This document shows positions 45,974-55,210 of a stretch of 64,000 nucleotides of DNA, piece after piece. Both the position numbers and the translations under genes were made by a program. Position 1 is the first letter of the stretch; every line of letters starts with the position of its first letter. The stretch is taken from assembly GCA_965365345.1 (NCBI GenBank), contig CBDUBH010000002.1, forward strand, positions 1-64,000. The letters are read 5' to 3'. The notes below the pieces were generated by a model that was given only the letters and a program-made list of their open reading frames with translations, did no database searches and was not told the origin of the DNA. This DNA comes from CBDUBH01 sp965365345 (GTDB lineage Bacteria; Bacteroidota; Ignavibacteria; Ignavibacteriales; SURF-24).

Positions 45974-47596
45974 TTATCCGAATAAAAGTTTAACAATAAA
46001 TAATGCGCCGAGCATTCCTGCAACATCTGCTAATAATCCGGCAGCGACAGCGTGTCTAGTACGAACTATATTTACAGCGCCAAAATAAACTGCCAAAACA
46101 TAAAAAGTTGTTTCGGTGCTTCCAAAAAATGTTGAAACCAAAATTCCTAAATACGAATCCGCACCGTATTTTGCAATAATATCTGTCATAATTCCAAGTG
46201 AAGCGCTTCCGGAAAGTGGACGCATAATTGCCATTGTAAGCGCTTCAGGTGGCATCCCGATCAAATTTGTAAGCGGTTCCAATATCGAAATTAAAATATT
46301 CATTGCACCGCCAGCTCTGAAAATACCGATTGCAACTAGCATTGCAACAAGATAAGGAATTATTTTTACAGCAACGTTAAATCCTTCTTTTGCGCCTTCA
46401 ACAAATTTTTCATAGATCTTAACTTTTTTTACTGCGCCGTAAATTATGAACGATAAAATTATAAAAGGAATTGCCATTGCAGAAACGACTTGTATCGCGC
46501 TTTTAAAAGAATCAGGATTTACGAAATTAGAAACAAATTTTCCAGCGCCCAAAAATATCATTGCAAAAGCCACAGCCAAAACAAAAAGCGAAATAAAAAT
46601 AAATCTGATATTTCCGGAAATCCAATTTCCGAAATTTGAAAATTTAAAAGGAAATTTTTCAAGAATTTTTGCCGCCGTAATTCCGGTTATAGTTGCGCAA
46701 GCTGCTCCGAATAAGGATGTTCCGATAATAATTGCAGGATTTGAACTTCCCGATGCAGCGCGAACCGCAATTGCTGTTGCGGGAATCAAAGTTAATCCTG
46801 CGGTATTTATTGCCAAAAATGTACACATCGCGTTTGTGGCGGTTCCTTTTACCGGATTCAACTTATCCAATTCTTCCATCGCTTTTAATCCGAAAGGAGT
46901 TGCGGCATTTGAAAGTCCAAGCATATTTGCTGACATATTCATAATTATCGCACCTATTGCAGGATGATCGCTCGGAACTTCCGGAAATAAAAATTTCATA
47001 ACCGGCTTTAAAGCTTTAGCAATTATTTGAATAAGTCCTGCTTCTTCTGCAATTTTCATAATTCCAAGCCAAAGCGCCATAACTCCAATTAAACCGATAG
47101 CAATATTTACAGCTATCCCCGCATAATCAATAACTGCGTTAGTAACATCTTTTAATTTAACAAATGAAATTTCTTCCAAAGTTAAATTTGCTTTTAAAGT
47201 TGTATCATTAATAAAATTCAGATTTTTTATTTCGCCTGAAATATCATCTTCTTTTCCTGAACCTTTTGCAATTTCTTTCCAAATCGCCGGAGAATTTTCA
47301 TTCACTTTGAAAAATATTGAACCGGACTTTTTTGCTGCATCAAAATTAAAAGCTATGTTTTGTTCAATATTTACAGGGGTTTCTCCGGAATAAATATTTT
47401 GAAAATCTTTTTGCGAAATTATAATTTTTCCGGTGTAGGATTTTGAATTTGCCGGATCAAAATTTTCATCAAGTGAAATTATTGCGGGAATGTTTTCATC
47501 ATTTCGATATTTATTTTTGGTAAGATCGGCAACATCGGTAATTAATGCCGTTCCGATTCCGAGCGCAATCAAAAAAAGCCAAATATAATTCAGCAT
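45974..47596 (-). CDS. Fused SpmA/SpmB-type nucleoside-recognition membrane protein
   Basis: A 540-residue inner-membrane protein combining both Gate-domain proteins called spore maturation A and B in Bacillus. Residues 1-28 form a membrane helix; about 30-150 is a hydrophilic insert. An SpmA-like part follows (LGIMKIAEEAGLIQIIAKAL, MNMSANMLGLSNAATPFGLK), then an SpmB-like part (NTAGLTLIPATAIAVRAASG, MRPLSGSASLGIMTDII, FFGSTETTFYVLAVYFGAV). The organism is not a spore former, so the role is transport-like but unknown. It lies between an amidase gene (23 bp) and a dehydrogenase gene (3 bp). Confidence 0.85.
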   Translation of the reverse strand: MLNYIWLFLIALGIGTALITDVADLTKNKYRNDENIPAIISLDENFDPANSKSYTGKIIISQKDFQNIYSGETPVNIEQNIAFNFDAAKKSGSIFFKVNENSPAIWKEIAKGSGKEDDISGEIKNLNFINDTTLKANLTLEEISFVKLKDVTNAVIDYAGIAVNIAIGLIGVMALWLGIMKIAEEAGLIQIIAKALKPVMKFLFPEVPSDHPAIGAIIMNMSANMLGLSNAATPFGLKAMEELDKLNPVKGTATNAMCTFLAINTAGLTLIPATAIAVRAASGSSNPAIIIGTSLFGAACATITGITAAKILEKFPFKFSNFGNWISGNIRFIFISLFVLAVAFAMIFLGAGKFVSNFVNPDSFKSAIQVVSAMAIPFIILSFIIYGAVKKVKIYEKFVEGAKEGFNVAVKIIPYLVAMLVAIGIFRAGGAMNILISILEPLTNLIGMPPEALTMAIMRPLSGSASLGIMTDIIAKYGADSYLGILVSTFFGSTETTFYVLAVYFGAVNIVRTRHAVAAGLLADVAGMLGALFIVKLLFG

Positions 47597-47619
47597 TTAT
47601 TTCTCCGATGTTTGAAAAT

Positions 47620-48678
47620 TTAATTAGCGGCAAAATTATTTACAAAAACACTATCAACAAATGGGAACGCGTGATTTCCATTTTTGTTGGCGGCAATTAT
47701 TTTAATAAAATTCTTTCCTGTTTCTACACCGCTTAAATTTAATTTTAACAAATTTTCTTTTGGTGAATATTCAAAATTCGTTTGAAGCGAATCAACAAAA
47801 ACTTTTATTGAATTATGATCAATTCCGCTTTTATCCTTTATCAAATATCTTAATTGAAAATCCGGATTTGAAAATTCATATTGCGAATTTAACGAAATAA
47901 TTTCAGGAATTCCTTTTTGAAAATATTTTGCCAATCCGCGGAAAATTCCCCAAGCCTGAATTTTATTGAATTCTTCTTTTGTTAATCTTTCTTCTTCATA
48001 TCTGTTTGTATGAAAAGCGAGTTCGATCAATACTGATGGCATTTTTGTTAAACGCAAAACTGCAAATCCCGCTTTGGGATAGATCAAATAATCTGAATAA
48101 GTTCCGTCGAAAGATCCCAAACCGCCCGAAGTTCCCATAACGTAAGAAACATCGCGCTGAATATATTTTGCAATGTCTTTTTCACAATGGTCAAATTCGT
48201 AATCATTTTCTGTTGCGTGATAAAAAGTAGAAGTGTAATTTGTCCAATTATCATCCGGTTTTCCTGGCGCATTATGGTGAATGCTTATAAAAAGTTCAGC
48301 GCCGCTGAGGTTTGCAATATAAGCGCGCTCTTTCAGATCAACGGTTTGATCTTTTTCGCGCGACATTAAAACAACGGCTCCGGCTTGTTTGAGATAATTT
48401 TGAAGTGCAAGCGCAACTTTTAAATTTACGTCGGCTTCAATAACTTTTCCGTTGGGAGATTTATTTTTTCTGTCAGCGCCGCCGTGTCCGGCATCAATAA
48501 AAATTTTTCTTCCTTTAAGATGCGCAGAATATTTTTCGATGGTTTGCTGCTTAATTTCCGAAGTTCGCATATCGGGCGGAATTTCATAATAAACGGTAAA
48601 TTTTTTGGAACATCCCGCAAATCCCGCTGCAAAGGCTAATCCCAAAGAAATAAAAAATAATAAAATTGATTTACTCAA
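47620..48678 (-). CDS. N-acetylmuramoyl-L-alanine amidase lipoprotein
   Basis: A 352-residue zinc amidase (Amidase_3) that cuts the bond between MurNAc and the stem peptide. A lipoprotein signal with lipobox GFAG-Cys23 places it in the periplasm, membrane-anchored. The zinc ligands are visible in FIDAGHGGADRK, KVIEADVNLKVAL and FISIHHNA, and the catalytic Glu in VLIELAFHTN. About 100 C-terminal residues (from LNSQYEFSNPDFQLRYLI) form an extra beta-rich domain. The next gene upstream ends 3 bp before. Confidence 0.91.
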   Translation of the reverse strand: MSKSILLFFISLGLAFAAGFAGCSKKFTVYYEIPPDMRTSEIKQQTIEKYSAHLKGRKIFIDAGHGGADRKNKSPNGKVIEADVNLKVALALQNYLKQAGAVVLMSREKDQTVDLKERAYIANLSGAELFISIHHNAPGKPDDNWTNYTSTFYHATENDYEFDHCEKDIAKYIQRDVSYVMGTSGGLGSFDGTYSDYLIYPKAGFAVLRLTKMPSVLIELAFHTNRYEEERLTKEEFNKIQAWGIFRGLAKYFQKGIPEIISLNSQYEFSNPDFQLRYLIKDKSGIDHNSIKVFVDSLQTNFEYSPKENLLKLNLSGVETGKNFIKIIAANKNGNHAFPFVDSVFVNNFAAN

Positions 48679-48681
48679 TAA

Positions 48682-49146
48682 TTATTCTCCGGAGATTTCC
48701 ATAGCCTGAATTTCTTCGGTATCAATTATAACAAGTTTTTTTTCGTTTTTATTCTCTTCTGAATCCTGTTCATCGCTTAAAATTTCTTCCTGAACTTCGC
48801 CGTATTTTTGACTGTAGATTTTCAAAACTTCATCATAAAGTTTCGAATCATCTACTTTTTTAATATTTCCGCAGCATTTTATTGAAATTGTATTGTAGTT
48901 TTTTTCGGAACGTGATCTTTCATTATAAACGCCGAAACTTACGTTATGATCAAAAACAATTTTGTTGTAATTTTCATCTTCGTTATCAAAAAGAACAAAA
49001 ATATTTTTATCCAGATAAACAAAAGGAACAGCGGTTTGATAAACTTTATCAAGATTATCATTATAAGCTAAAAATCCCGCCAAACTTCCGGTAAGTTCTT
49101 TTTCAATAATTTCAAGATCTCTGATCTGGTTAAAATTGATCTTCAT
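48682..49146 (-). CDS. Pyridoxamine 5'-phosphate oxidase-like (FMN split-barrel) protein
   Basis: A 154-residue cytoplasmic protein. The pattern GSLAGFLAYNDNLDKVYQTA, VPFVYLDKNIFVLFDN, VSFGVYNERSRS and ISIKCCGNIKKVDD resembles small flavin-binding split-barrel proteins of the PNPOx-like group. The match is to overall plan rather than to a catalytic motif. The C terminus is strongly acidic (LSDEQDSEENKNEKK). No substrate can be suggested. It shares an operon with the amidase gene (3-bp gap). Confidence 0.55.
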   Translation of the reverse strand: MKINFNQIRDLEIIEKELTGSLAGFLAYNDNLDKVYQTAVPFVYLDKNIFVLFDNEDENYNKIVFDHNVSFGVYNERSRSEKNYNTISIKCCGNIKKVDDSKLYDEVLKIYSQKYGEVQEEILSDEQDSEENKNEKKLVIIDTEEIQAMEISGE

Positions 49147-49190
49147 TAAATCCTCAAATGTTTAAATAAACTCTTTGTATATTAAAATTT

Positions 49191-49682
49191 TCAAATATTA
49201 TTTGTGCGATCATAATTGGTTTTTACGACAATGCTGCCTGCTAAAAAATCGCCTATTCTTTTGTGATCTTTTGAAAATAAATAAGTTAAAAGATCAGGCA
49301 AAACAAAAAACAGCGGAAACAAGTAAGTGCCTCGTGAAAAATTTCGTATAAAAATCTGTTTGAAATTCAGAGCAGCACCACTTTCATCAACTGCTTTTAA
49401 TCCGGTGATCTTTTTTCCGGGAGTTTGCCCTTTAAGCGTAAATTCAAATATACAAAAAAAAGTTTGAATTAATAATAGAGTAGTTACTACGAAATAGAGT
49501 AAAAACATGCCGCCAAATAAATTAATAAAAATGAATTTTTTAAAAGGTAAAATTATTAATGTCATCAAACTGAATACGATAAAATGATCAATTATTGAAG
49601 CCGCAACCCTTCTTATAAAATTCAGTTCCGCTTTTTCATTTTTAATTGCAATTGATTCTTTATTTTCAAAGTTTTCGTTCAT
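49191..49682 (-). CDS. RDD family membrane protein
   Basis: A 163-residue inner-membrane protein with three or four hydrophobic segments. The family marks are RRVAASIIDHFIVFSLMTL (arginine/aspartate near the first helix) and GQTPGKKITGLKAVDESGAA with IFIRNFSRGTYLFPL. RDD proteins are of uncertain function; some act in ion transport. It stands 44 bp upstream of the PNPOx-like gene, in a 129-bp gap after the histidine kinase 3' end. Confidence 0.88.
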   Translation of the reverse strand: MNENFENKESIAIKNEKAELNFIRRVAASIIDHFIVFSLMTLIILPFKKFIFINLFGGMFLLYFVVTTLLLIQTFFCIFEFTLKGQTPGKKITGLKAVDESGAALNFKQIFIRNFSRGTYLFPLFFVLPDLLTYLFSKDHKRIGDFLAGSIVVKTNYDRTNNI

Positions 49683-49815
49683 GTTTTGAATTATTTTTTG
49701 GCTAAGTTTTTAATAATATTTAATTTGATATAAAAAATGTTATTGACGATTTTAATTTTTGTCCGGCGCCTGATTTTGGAAAAGTAAGAATGTCGGATTT
49801 AGATTTTTATTTTTT

Positions 49816-52800
49816 TTAGTTTTTCTTAAAATGAATTACAAATTTTGCGCCGCTTGAATTTGCTTCTGAAACGTAAATTTTTCCGCCGATGCTTTCAATG
49901 AATTTCTTAGCCATTTTAAGTCCTAATCCCATTCCTTTTTCTTTCGTAGTAAAATTATGCTCAAAAACTTTTTCTATATTTTGCGGCGGAATTCCCTCGC
50001 CGTTATCTTCAAATTCGAAAATCACAAATTCATCTTTACCTGAAATATTTATCGTAATTTTATCTGCACCCGCCTGAATGGAATTTCTGATAAGATTTAT
50101 GATCGTTCTTTTAAGTTGATCTTTATCGGCTTTCACTTCAAAAATTTCTTTTTCTTTATTAATTTCAAATTTGATCTTTTCCTGAAGAAAAAGATTCACT
50201 GAATCTTCAACCGTGTGAACAAGATCAATTTTTTCAAGTTTTAAATTCGGCATTCTTGCAAACGCTGAAAATTCCGATGCGATATTACTCAATATTTCGA
50301 TTTGACTTATTACGGTCTTTGAAACTTTTTCCAGGATCATATCAAATTTCGGTGATTTATCTTTATGTGCAATTACAAGTTGCTGAATTGCGAGTTTCAT
50401 TGGAGTCAGCGGATTTTTAATTTCGTGCGCAACTTGTCTTGCCATTTCTTTCCACGCAATTTCACGTTCAAGTTCGCTTAATGCAACTTGATTTTTTTTG
50501 AGCTCAGAGATCATGTAATTAAATCCGCTTACAAGATCTTTAATTTCGCCTTTTGAATTGTAAACAACTTCATAATCAAGATCGCCGCCGGCAACCGCCG
50601 AAGTTGCTCCGGTCAATTTTTTTATTGGCGATGAAATTCTGTTTGCAAAAAATGCACTGAAAATTATAATCAGAATTACCGCGAGCGAATAGCTTCCAAA
50701 TAAAAATATATTAACTTCTTCACCGCTTAATGCAGTATAAATATCGTTGAACATATTGTTAACATTGATCACAATCTCTTTTCCGTTAAGTCCGGATTTA
50801 AGATAAAACGAATGAAACTGAAATTTGTCAGTATTTTCTTTTGAAAGAAATTCCTTATAACCGTATTCCCGTAAATTCAAATAAACTTCGGGATCCATAA
50901 CAGGACGAAGCAAACCTGCTTTTACAAATTCATCCTGCGAGCCGAAAATATTTTTTTTATTTTCGAAAATTGAAAAATTAACATTAAGATCTTCCGAAGC
51001 TTTTTTGAATAGCAGATTTCTGTTCACGTTTTCCGAATTATTTTCGGAAATATATTTTTGCACATCCAACGCTTTTGATCTAAGTTGATAAGTTATTTCT
51101 TTGAGATTTCTTTCATCAGTAATTTTTTTGTTGTAATATCCCAAAAATAAAAGCGGAACAATTGAAATTATCAAAAAGGAAATTAATAACTGCGCGCGAA
51201 AAGTGTAGCCGAAAGTTTTAATTTCTTTATATCTCATTCCGAAATACAAAATCAAAAAGATCAGAATAACCATCGAGTGCAAAAAGAATATTTTCAGAAA
51301 ATTGTATAATCCCCATGAAAGATTTTTTTCTTTAAGCGCGGTAACAAAAATCCGCTGGTTATTTTTTTCACCGGTTTTAAGTGCGTACATCAAAAAATTT
51401 TCATCTGAAATTTTCAAATTTAACCACGCTTCATTTTCTTGATTGAAATTTGCGTTTAAAATTTTTCCTGTATTTTCATTCGAAGGAATAATTTCTCCGA
51501 ATGAATTTACGAGTTCGTTATTTTCAAATATCAAAATGTTAAGATCTTCAAAATTTACGGTGTTGTTAAGCACGTTCAGATCGTTTGAAATAAAGCCGGG
51601 ATATTTACCGAATTTAAATCCATTCGGTTTAAAAAGCACCGTAACATTTACATAGCCAACAACTCCCTGCGTTCCGGCATGCACGGGAATAATTCCCGAA
51701 ACAATTCTGCTTCCAAGTTTTTCTGAAAATACTGTTCTGAAAATTTTTATATCATCAGAATCAAATTCAACGGCTTCCGGATGAACTCTGAATTCTTCGG
51801 GAATGTTAATGCCGAATGAACCTAAAACTCTTTTTTCGCCATCTAATAAAGCCACAGATGAATTTAAATTGTTTCTTTGAAGCGAACTTTGACTCCAGAT
51901 CTTAAACGCCTCTGCAACGGAATTTCCGCCTTTGGTAAAAGATCTTTTTACATCTTCCCGTTCAGATGAATTTATTAATGCTTCCGTAATAACAAATTCA
52001 AGCCAGCTTTCGTTTGTTCTTGTAAGATCTATCGCTGTAGTTTTTAAGGATTCTTTTTCCAGCTGTGTATTGTAATAATTAAGTAGAACGATACTTATAA
52101 GTGAAGCGATCAAAGCAAAAAAAACATAATTGAATATTTTTCTTTCTTTTTCAAAAATGATCTTGTATGAAATTATAAAGATCAGAAAAATGAAAAATAT
52201 TCTTACTGCAGGCGTTCCCTGCGGTGAATTTTGAAGTGCGTCAAAAATGATTCCTGTAATTTGATAGCCGGCAAACAACGAAAAAAACGTTATGAAAAAT
52301 TTTCTTCCGTAATTGAAAATTAATTTCAGGTTGAAAAGTACAAGCGAAATTGTTAGAAGCACTATTGAAATTGCGGCGAATAAAATTCCCAATTGCATAA
52401 TTAAGACCGGAACATTGGGAATCAACCCCGGCTCTTTGAAATATCGCAAAGCCGAATCGAAAATTATGCTTCTTACCGATGCTGAAAATCCGCGCAGCAG
52501 AATTAAAAACATTATTGATGAAATCAGCGAACCGGAAATTAAAAAAAATGGATTTATATTTTTGAGTGAATTTTCATCTTTCAAAAAAGTGTACGTTCTT
52601 TCAAAAATAATTATGCAGATAAGCAGAAGAAAAATTACCGTAACGAAAAATTCCACAGGCGATTTTACAATTCCGAATCCGAATTTTGATGCGAAATAAG
52701 AAGGATCTGTAAGCGCGCCGCTGATAAATTTGGATGGAATTTTCAGAATGAAAAATAAAAATCTTAATATTACTAAAAACAAGATGAGAAAAACGGATTT

Positions 52801-53637
52801 TAAAAATTTATTTCCTGATGAGCTTAAATTGTTATAAAGCGCGATCGAAAGAAATATAAACGCAAGCACTGCAAATCCGGATTGCAGATTTACAAAAAAT
52901 TCTTTCAAGCCGTTTATGTAATTATCTTTCAGCGGTTTTGTAAAAGTTACAACGCCAATTTTATTATTGAAATTATTCAAAATCGAAAAAGATCTTTCTC
53001 TTCCGTCTTTTGATCTTTCGGCTTTTCTTGAATAATCAATTTTAAATGAAGTTAAAAATTGAGTGTTCAATTTTTCCGATAAACTTACTTCGGTAAAATA
53101 TTTATTTTGAATTTTGTAATGTTTTTCGAGAGGCAAACTTAACGAAATGAAATACTTATTATTCCCAATTGTATCAACCACTGAAAAATAAGATGTAAGA
53201 TTCCCCCTGTAAAATCCGGTTTCACCAAAGCTTCTTCTTAACGGAAAAAATCTTTCTTCCGGAATTGCAATGGTTTTTGACCAAATTATTAGTTCTTCTT
53301 TGTCGTTATAAATTTGAATAGAATATTTTTTGAATTCTTCATTATCAAAAATTTTTAAAATTTCTTCGGTGGATCTTTTTGAAATATGTCCGCGAACTTT
53401 TGATTTTAAATTATGAAGATTATCAACAAGTTTTTCCTGTTTTTCCCAAAAGATCTGTTTAACTTCGGATTCAATTTCTTGAGATGTTTCTTCGACTTTA
53501 TTTTGCCAGTTTTTTTCGGCATTGCCAATAATTAATGGTGCAAAAAAGCCCGTAAGCAAAATCAATGCTCCGAAAATCAAAGCAGTTGAAAAATATTTTT
53601 TACTGCCTTTAAAATAATTTGAGAAAGGGCTTTTCAT
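49816..53637 (-). CDS. Giant membrane sensor histidine kinase (NtrY-like core)
   Basis: A 1273-residue kinase. The catalytic end is complete: HAMP (about 995-1050; RISSPIKKLTGATSAVAGGD), His1071 in RQVAHEIKNPLTPMKLA, N-box NLIRNSIQAGA, then FEDNGEGIPP and GMGLGLKMAKKF. The long N-terminal part has a helix at about 17-37, an extracytoplasmic segment (38-245), and a block of six to eight helices (250-520). A second outside segment (525-775), helices at 785-835, a third outside segment (836-970) and a last helix follow. No response regulator adjoins. It is directly followed by nothing but a 129-bp gap and preceded by the DUF4783 gene (stop abuts start). Confidence 0.9.
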   Translation of the reverse strand: MKSPFSNYFKGSKKYFSTALIFGALILLTGFFAPLIIGNAEKNWQNKVEETSQEIESEVKQIFWEKQEKLVDNLHNLKSKVRGHISKRSTEEILKIFDNEEFKKYSIQIYNDKEELIIWSKTIAIPEERFFPLRRSFGETGFYRGNLTSYFSVVDTIGNNKYFISLSLPLEKHYKIQNKYFTEVSLSEKLNTQFLTSFKIDYSRKAERSKDGRERSFSILNNFNNKIGVVTFTKPLKDNYINGLKEFFVNLQSGFAVLAFIFLSIALYNNLSSSGNKFLKSVFLILFLVILRFLFFILKIPSKFISGALTDPSYFASKFGFGIVKSPVEFFVTVIFLLLICIIIFERTYTFLKDENSLKNINPFFLISGSLISSIMFLILLRGFSASVRSIIFDSALRYFKEPGLIPNVPVLIMQLGILFAAISIVLLTISLVLFNLKLIFNYGRKFFITFFSLFAGYQITGIIFDALQNSPQGTPAVRIFFIFLIFIISYKIIFEKERKIFNYVFFALIASLISIVLLNYYNTQLEKESLKTTAIDLTRTNESWLEFVITEALINSSEREDVKRSFTKGGNSVAEAFKIWSQSSLQRNNLNSSVALLDGEKRVLGSFGINIPEEFRVHPEAVEFDSDDIKIFRTVFSEKLGSRIVSGIIPVHAGTQGVVGYVNVTVLFKPNGFKFGKYPGFISNDLNVLNNTVNFEDLNILIFENNELVNSFGEIIPSNENTGKILNANFNQENEAWLNLKISDENFLMYALKTGEKNNQRIFVTALKEKNLSWGLYNFLKIFFLHSMVILIFLILYFGMRYKEIKTFGYTFRAQLLISFLIISIVPLLFLGYYNKKITDERNLKEITYQLRSKALDVQKYISENNSENVNRNLLFKKASEDLNVNFSIFENKKNIFGSQDEFVKAGLLRPVMDPEVYLNLREYGYKEFLSKENTDKFQFHSFYLKSGLNGKEIVINVNNMFNDIYTALSGEEVNIFLFGSYSLAVILIIIFSAFFANRISSPIKKLTGATSAVAGGDLDYEVVYNSKGEIKDLVSGFNYMISELKKNQVALSELEREIAWKEMARQVAHEIKNPLTPMKLAIQQLVIAHKDKSPKFDMILEKVSKTVISQIEILSNIASEFSAFARMPNLKLEKIDLVHTVEDSVNLFLQEKIKFEINKEKEIFEVKADKDQLKRTIINLIRNSIQAGADKITINISGKDEFVIFEFEDNGEGIPPQNIEKVFEHNFTTKEKGMGLGLKMAKKFIESIGGKIYVSEANSSGAKFVIHFKKN

Positions 53638-54078
53638 TTAATTGATTGTAACTTGCGTTATTTTCCAGTTTGCGCCGATCTGTTTTAATGCAATGTAAAC
53701 TTGCGCGTTTGATCTTATTCCTTTTGATTCGTATCGTAAATAGCCTGATGCATATGGAAATTCGGCATCTTCGTTTTGCGAAATAAATCTGAAACTAACG
53801 GGTTTATAAATATTGAAAAAATCCTGCAGGATGTAAAAAGCCTGATTTGCGCTATAGTAACCCGTAACGCCGTTTGAAAGACTGAGATAAGTTTGCGAAC
53901 TTAACGAACCGGAAAATTTTTCAACTTCGCCGAAAGTTATTCCTTCTTCTATTTTTGCAAAAACGGTTTTTGGATTATCACTGCGGAATTTTGCCGATTG
54001 CGCAAAAGTAATTTGCTGAGATAATTGCAAAATAAGAAATAGAATAAAAATAAATATTGCTTTGTTAATTTTTTTCAT
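53638..54078 (-). CDS. Exported DUF4783 protein
   Basis: A 146-residue protein with a signal peptide (FIFILFLILQLSQQITFAQ) and one DUF4783 domain (KIEEGITFGEVEKFSGSLSS, YYSANQAFYILQDFF, ANWKITQVTIN), an NTF2-like fold seen in Bacteroidetes relatives. Function unknown. Its stop codon directly abuts the start of the sensor kinase, so the two are coupled; it might bind something in the periplasm that the kinase senses, which is speculation. Confidence 0.82.
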   Translation of the reverse strand: MKKINKAIFIFILFLILQLSQQITFAQSAKFRSDNPKTVFAKIEEGITFGEVEKFSGSLSSQTYLSLSNGVTGYYSANQAFYILQDFFNIYKPVSFRFISQNEDAEFPYASGYLRYESKGIRSNAQVYIALKQIGANWKITQVTIN

Positions 54079-54114
54079 TTACGAATTCGTTTCATTTTTC
54101 AATCTAAAGATATT

Positions 54115-54144
54115 AAAAAAGCATACTAAATTGTATGCTTTTTT
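54115..54144 (-). terminator. Rho-independent terminator after the fibronectin-III lipoprotein gene
   Basis: Perfect 12-bp arms AAAAAAGCATAC / GTATGCTTTTTT around a 6-nt loop. A-run on one side and T-run on the other make it work in either direction. It separates the lipoprotein gene (stop at 54205) from the DUF4783-kinase unit. Confidence 0.85.
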
Positions 54145-54204
54145 AATTTTAGCTGATAATATTTTTTCCGGTTTAACTTTTTCAAATAAATTTTGTTTCT
54201 TTGC

Positions 54205-55023
54205 TTATCTTGATTTTGATTTCAAGAAATCTTTGTTCAAGATTCTTGTTTCGTAAGTTCCGTGTTTAGCATCTTTTAATAATCTTACGCCTTCAATTGA
54301 TTGATAAGCCCAATCGAAAACAATTCTGTCGTTTGTAATATTTGTGATTCTGATCTTTGCATAATGATTATCAACTGTCCAAATTACGTAAGTGTGACCG
54401 ACTATTGCCATTTCATCTTTAGTTTCTGACCATCCATCTTGAGGCGCTTCGGAAATATCCCAGATATCTCTTGTTGGTCCCATATCTTGAATATCAGTAT
54501 CTTCCCAAACATCCAGGTAATAAACTCCGTAATAATTTTCAAAAAAGAAATCTGCATATTTGCTGTCGTATGCTACTGTTCTGTATTCAGCAAAACTGTA
54601 TCCGCTTTGATTTGGGAATCTTAAATAATCAAAGATCACTTTATCAAAACCTTCGGGACGAGGAGCAACTACCAATTCTTCAATGCTTAAATCGCTTTCG
54701 TTTCCATTATAATCATAAGCAGTAACGGCGTAATAATAAATATTTCCGTTTCTTGCGTAATCATCAACAAAATAAGTTTCTTCGCTTGAACCGATAAGTT
54801 CAAATTTGTAATCATCATTGCTGATGTAAATATTGTAACCGGCAACATCGCGTTCATAATTTCGATCCCAATCAATATCTACGCGGTTATCACCCGCAAT
54901 TACATAAACATTTGAAGGTTTTGAAGGCGGAACGTCATCATATTGAGATGAGTAATCGTTGCAGCCGAAATTTAGGAATGCCGCTAATAATGTTGCTAAT
55001 AAGAATAATGCTGATTTTTTCAT
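54205..55023 (-). CDS. Lipoprotein with fibronectin type III domain
   Basis: A 272-residue probable lipoprotein (lipobox LNFG-Cys, then NDYSSQYDD). Residues about 33-115 form a fibronectin type III domain (VPPSKPSNVYVIAGDNRVDI, YNIYISNDDYKF, YYAVTAYDYNGNESDLS). The remaining 150 residues (from FDKVIFDYLRFPNQSGYSFA) match no family I know. I use the ATG at 55023, which has GAGGG 5 nt upstream; a TTG 18 bp further out is less likely. It is a single-gene unit with a strong terminator behind it. Confidence 0.8.
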   Translation of the reverse strand: MKKSALFLLATLLAAFLNFGCNDYSSQYDDVPPSKPSNVYVIAGDNRVDIDWDRNYERDVAGYNIYISNDDYKFELIGSSEETYFVDDYARNGNIYYYAVTAYDYNGNESDLSIEELVVAPRPEGFDKVIFDYLRFPNQSGYSFAEYRTVAYDSKYADFFFENYYGVYYLDVWEDTDIQDMGPTRDIWDISEAPQDGWSETKDEMAIVGHTYVIWTVDNHYAKIRITNITNDRIVFDWAYQSIEGVRLLKDAKHGTYETRILNKDFLKSKSR

Positions 55024-55177
55024 GACGACCCTCGTGAACAATTAGAATTAATAAATCTAATATTATTATATCAACATCGGTGCCAAAAATTTCATTTGAA
55101 AATCAGCATAAAAATAAAAGGATTAGAAAATTTAGTGTATAAAAAACTGTACAAATATGTATCAAAATTTTTCAATA

Positions 55178-55199
55178 AGATTTATAAAAAGATAAATCT
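55178..55199 (-). terminator. Weak hairpin after the VOC-protein gene
   Basis: Perfect 8-bp AT-rich arms AGATTTAT/ATAAATCT with a 6-nt loop, 12 bp past the stop of the VOC gene. The stem lacks G and C, so termination would be weak. Confidence 0.4.
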
Positions 55200-55210
55200 A
55201 TAAAATTCCA

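Noticed and set aside
49755..49800. Another dispersed palindrome after the histidine kinase gene
   Set aside because: Only loose similarity (TGTCCGGCGCCTG, AATGTCGGAT) without paired arms.
55064..55086. Sigma-54 promoter (TGGCAC, 5 bp, TTGAT) before the fibronectin-III lipoprotein gene
   Set aside because: The invariant GC of the -12 element is GA here, and no enhancer-binding regulator is near.
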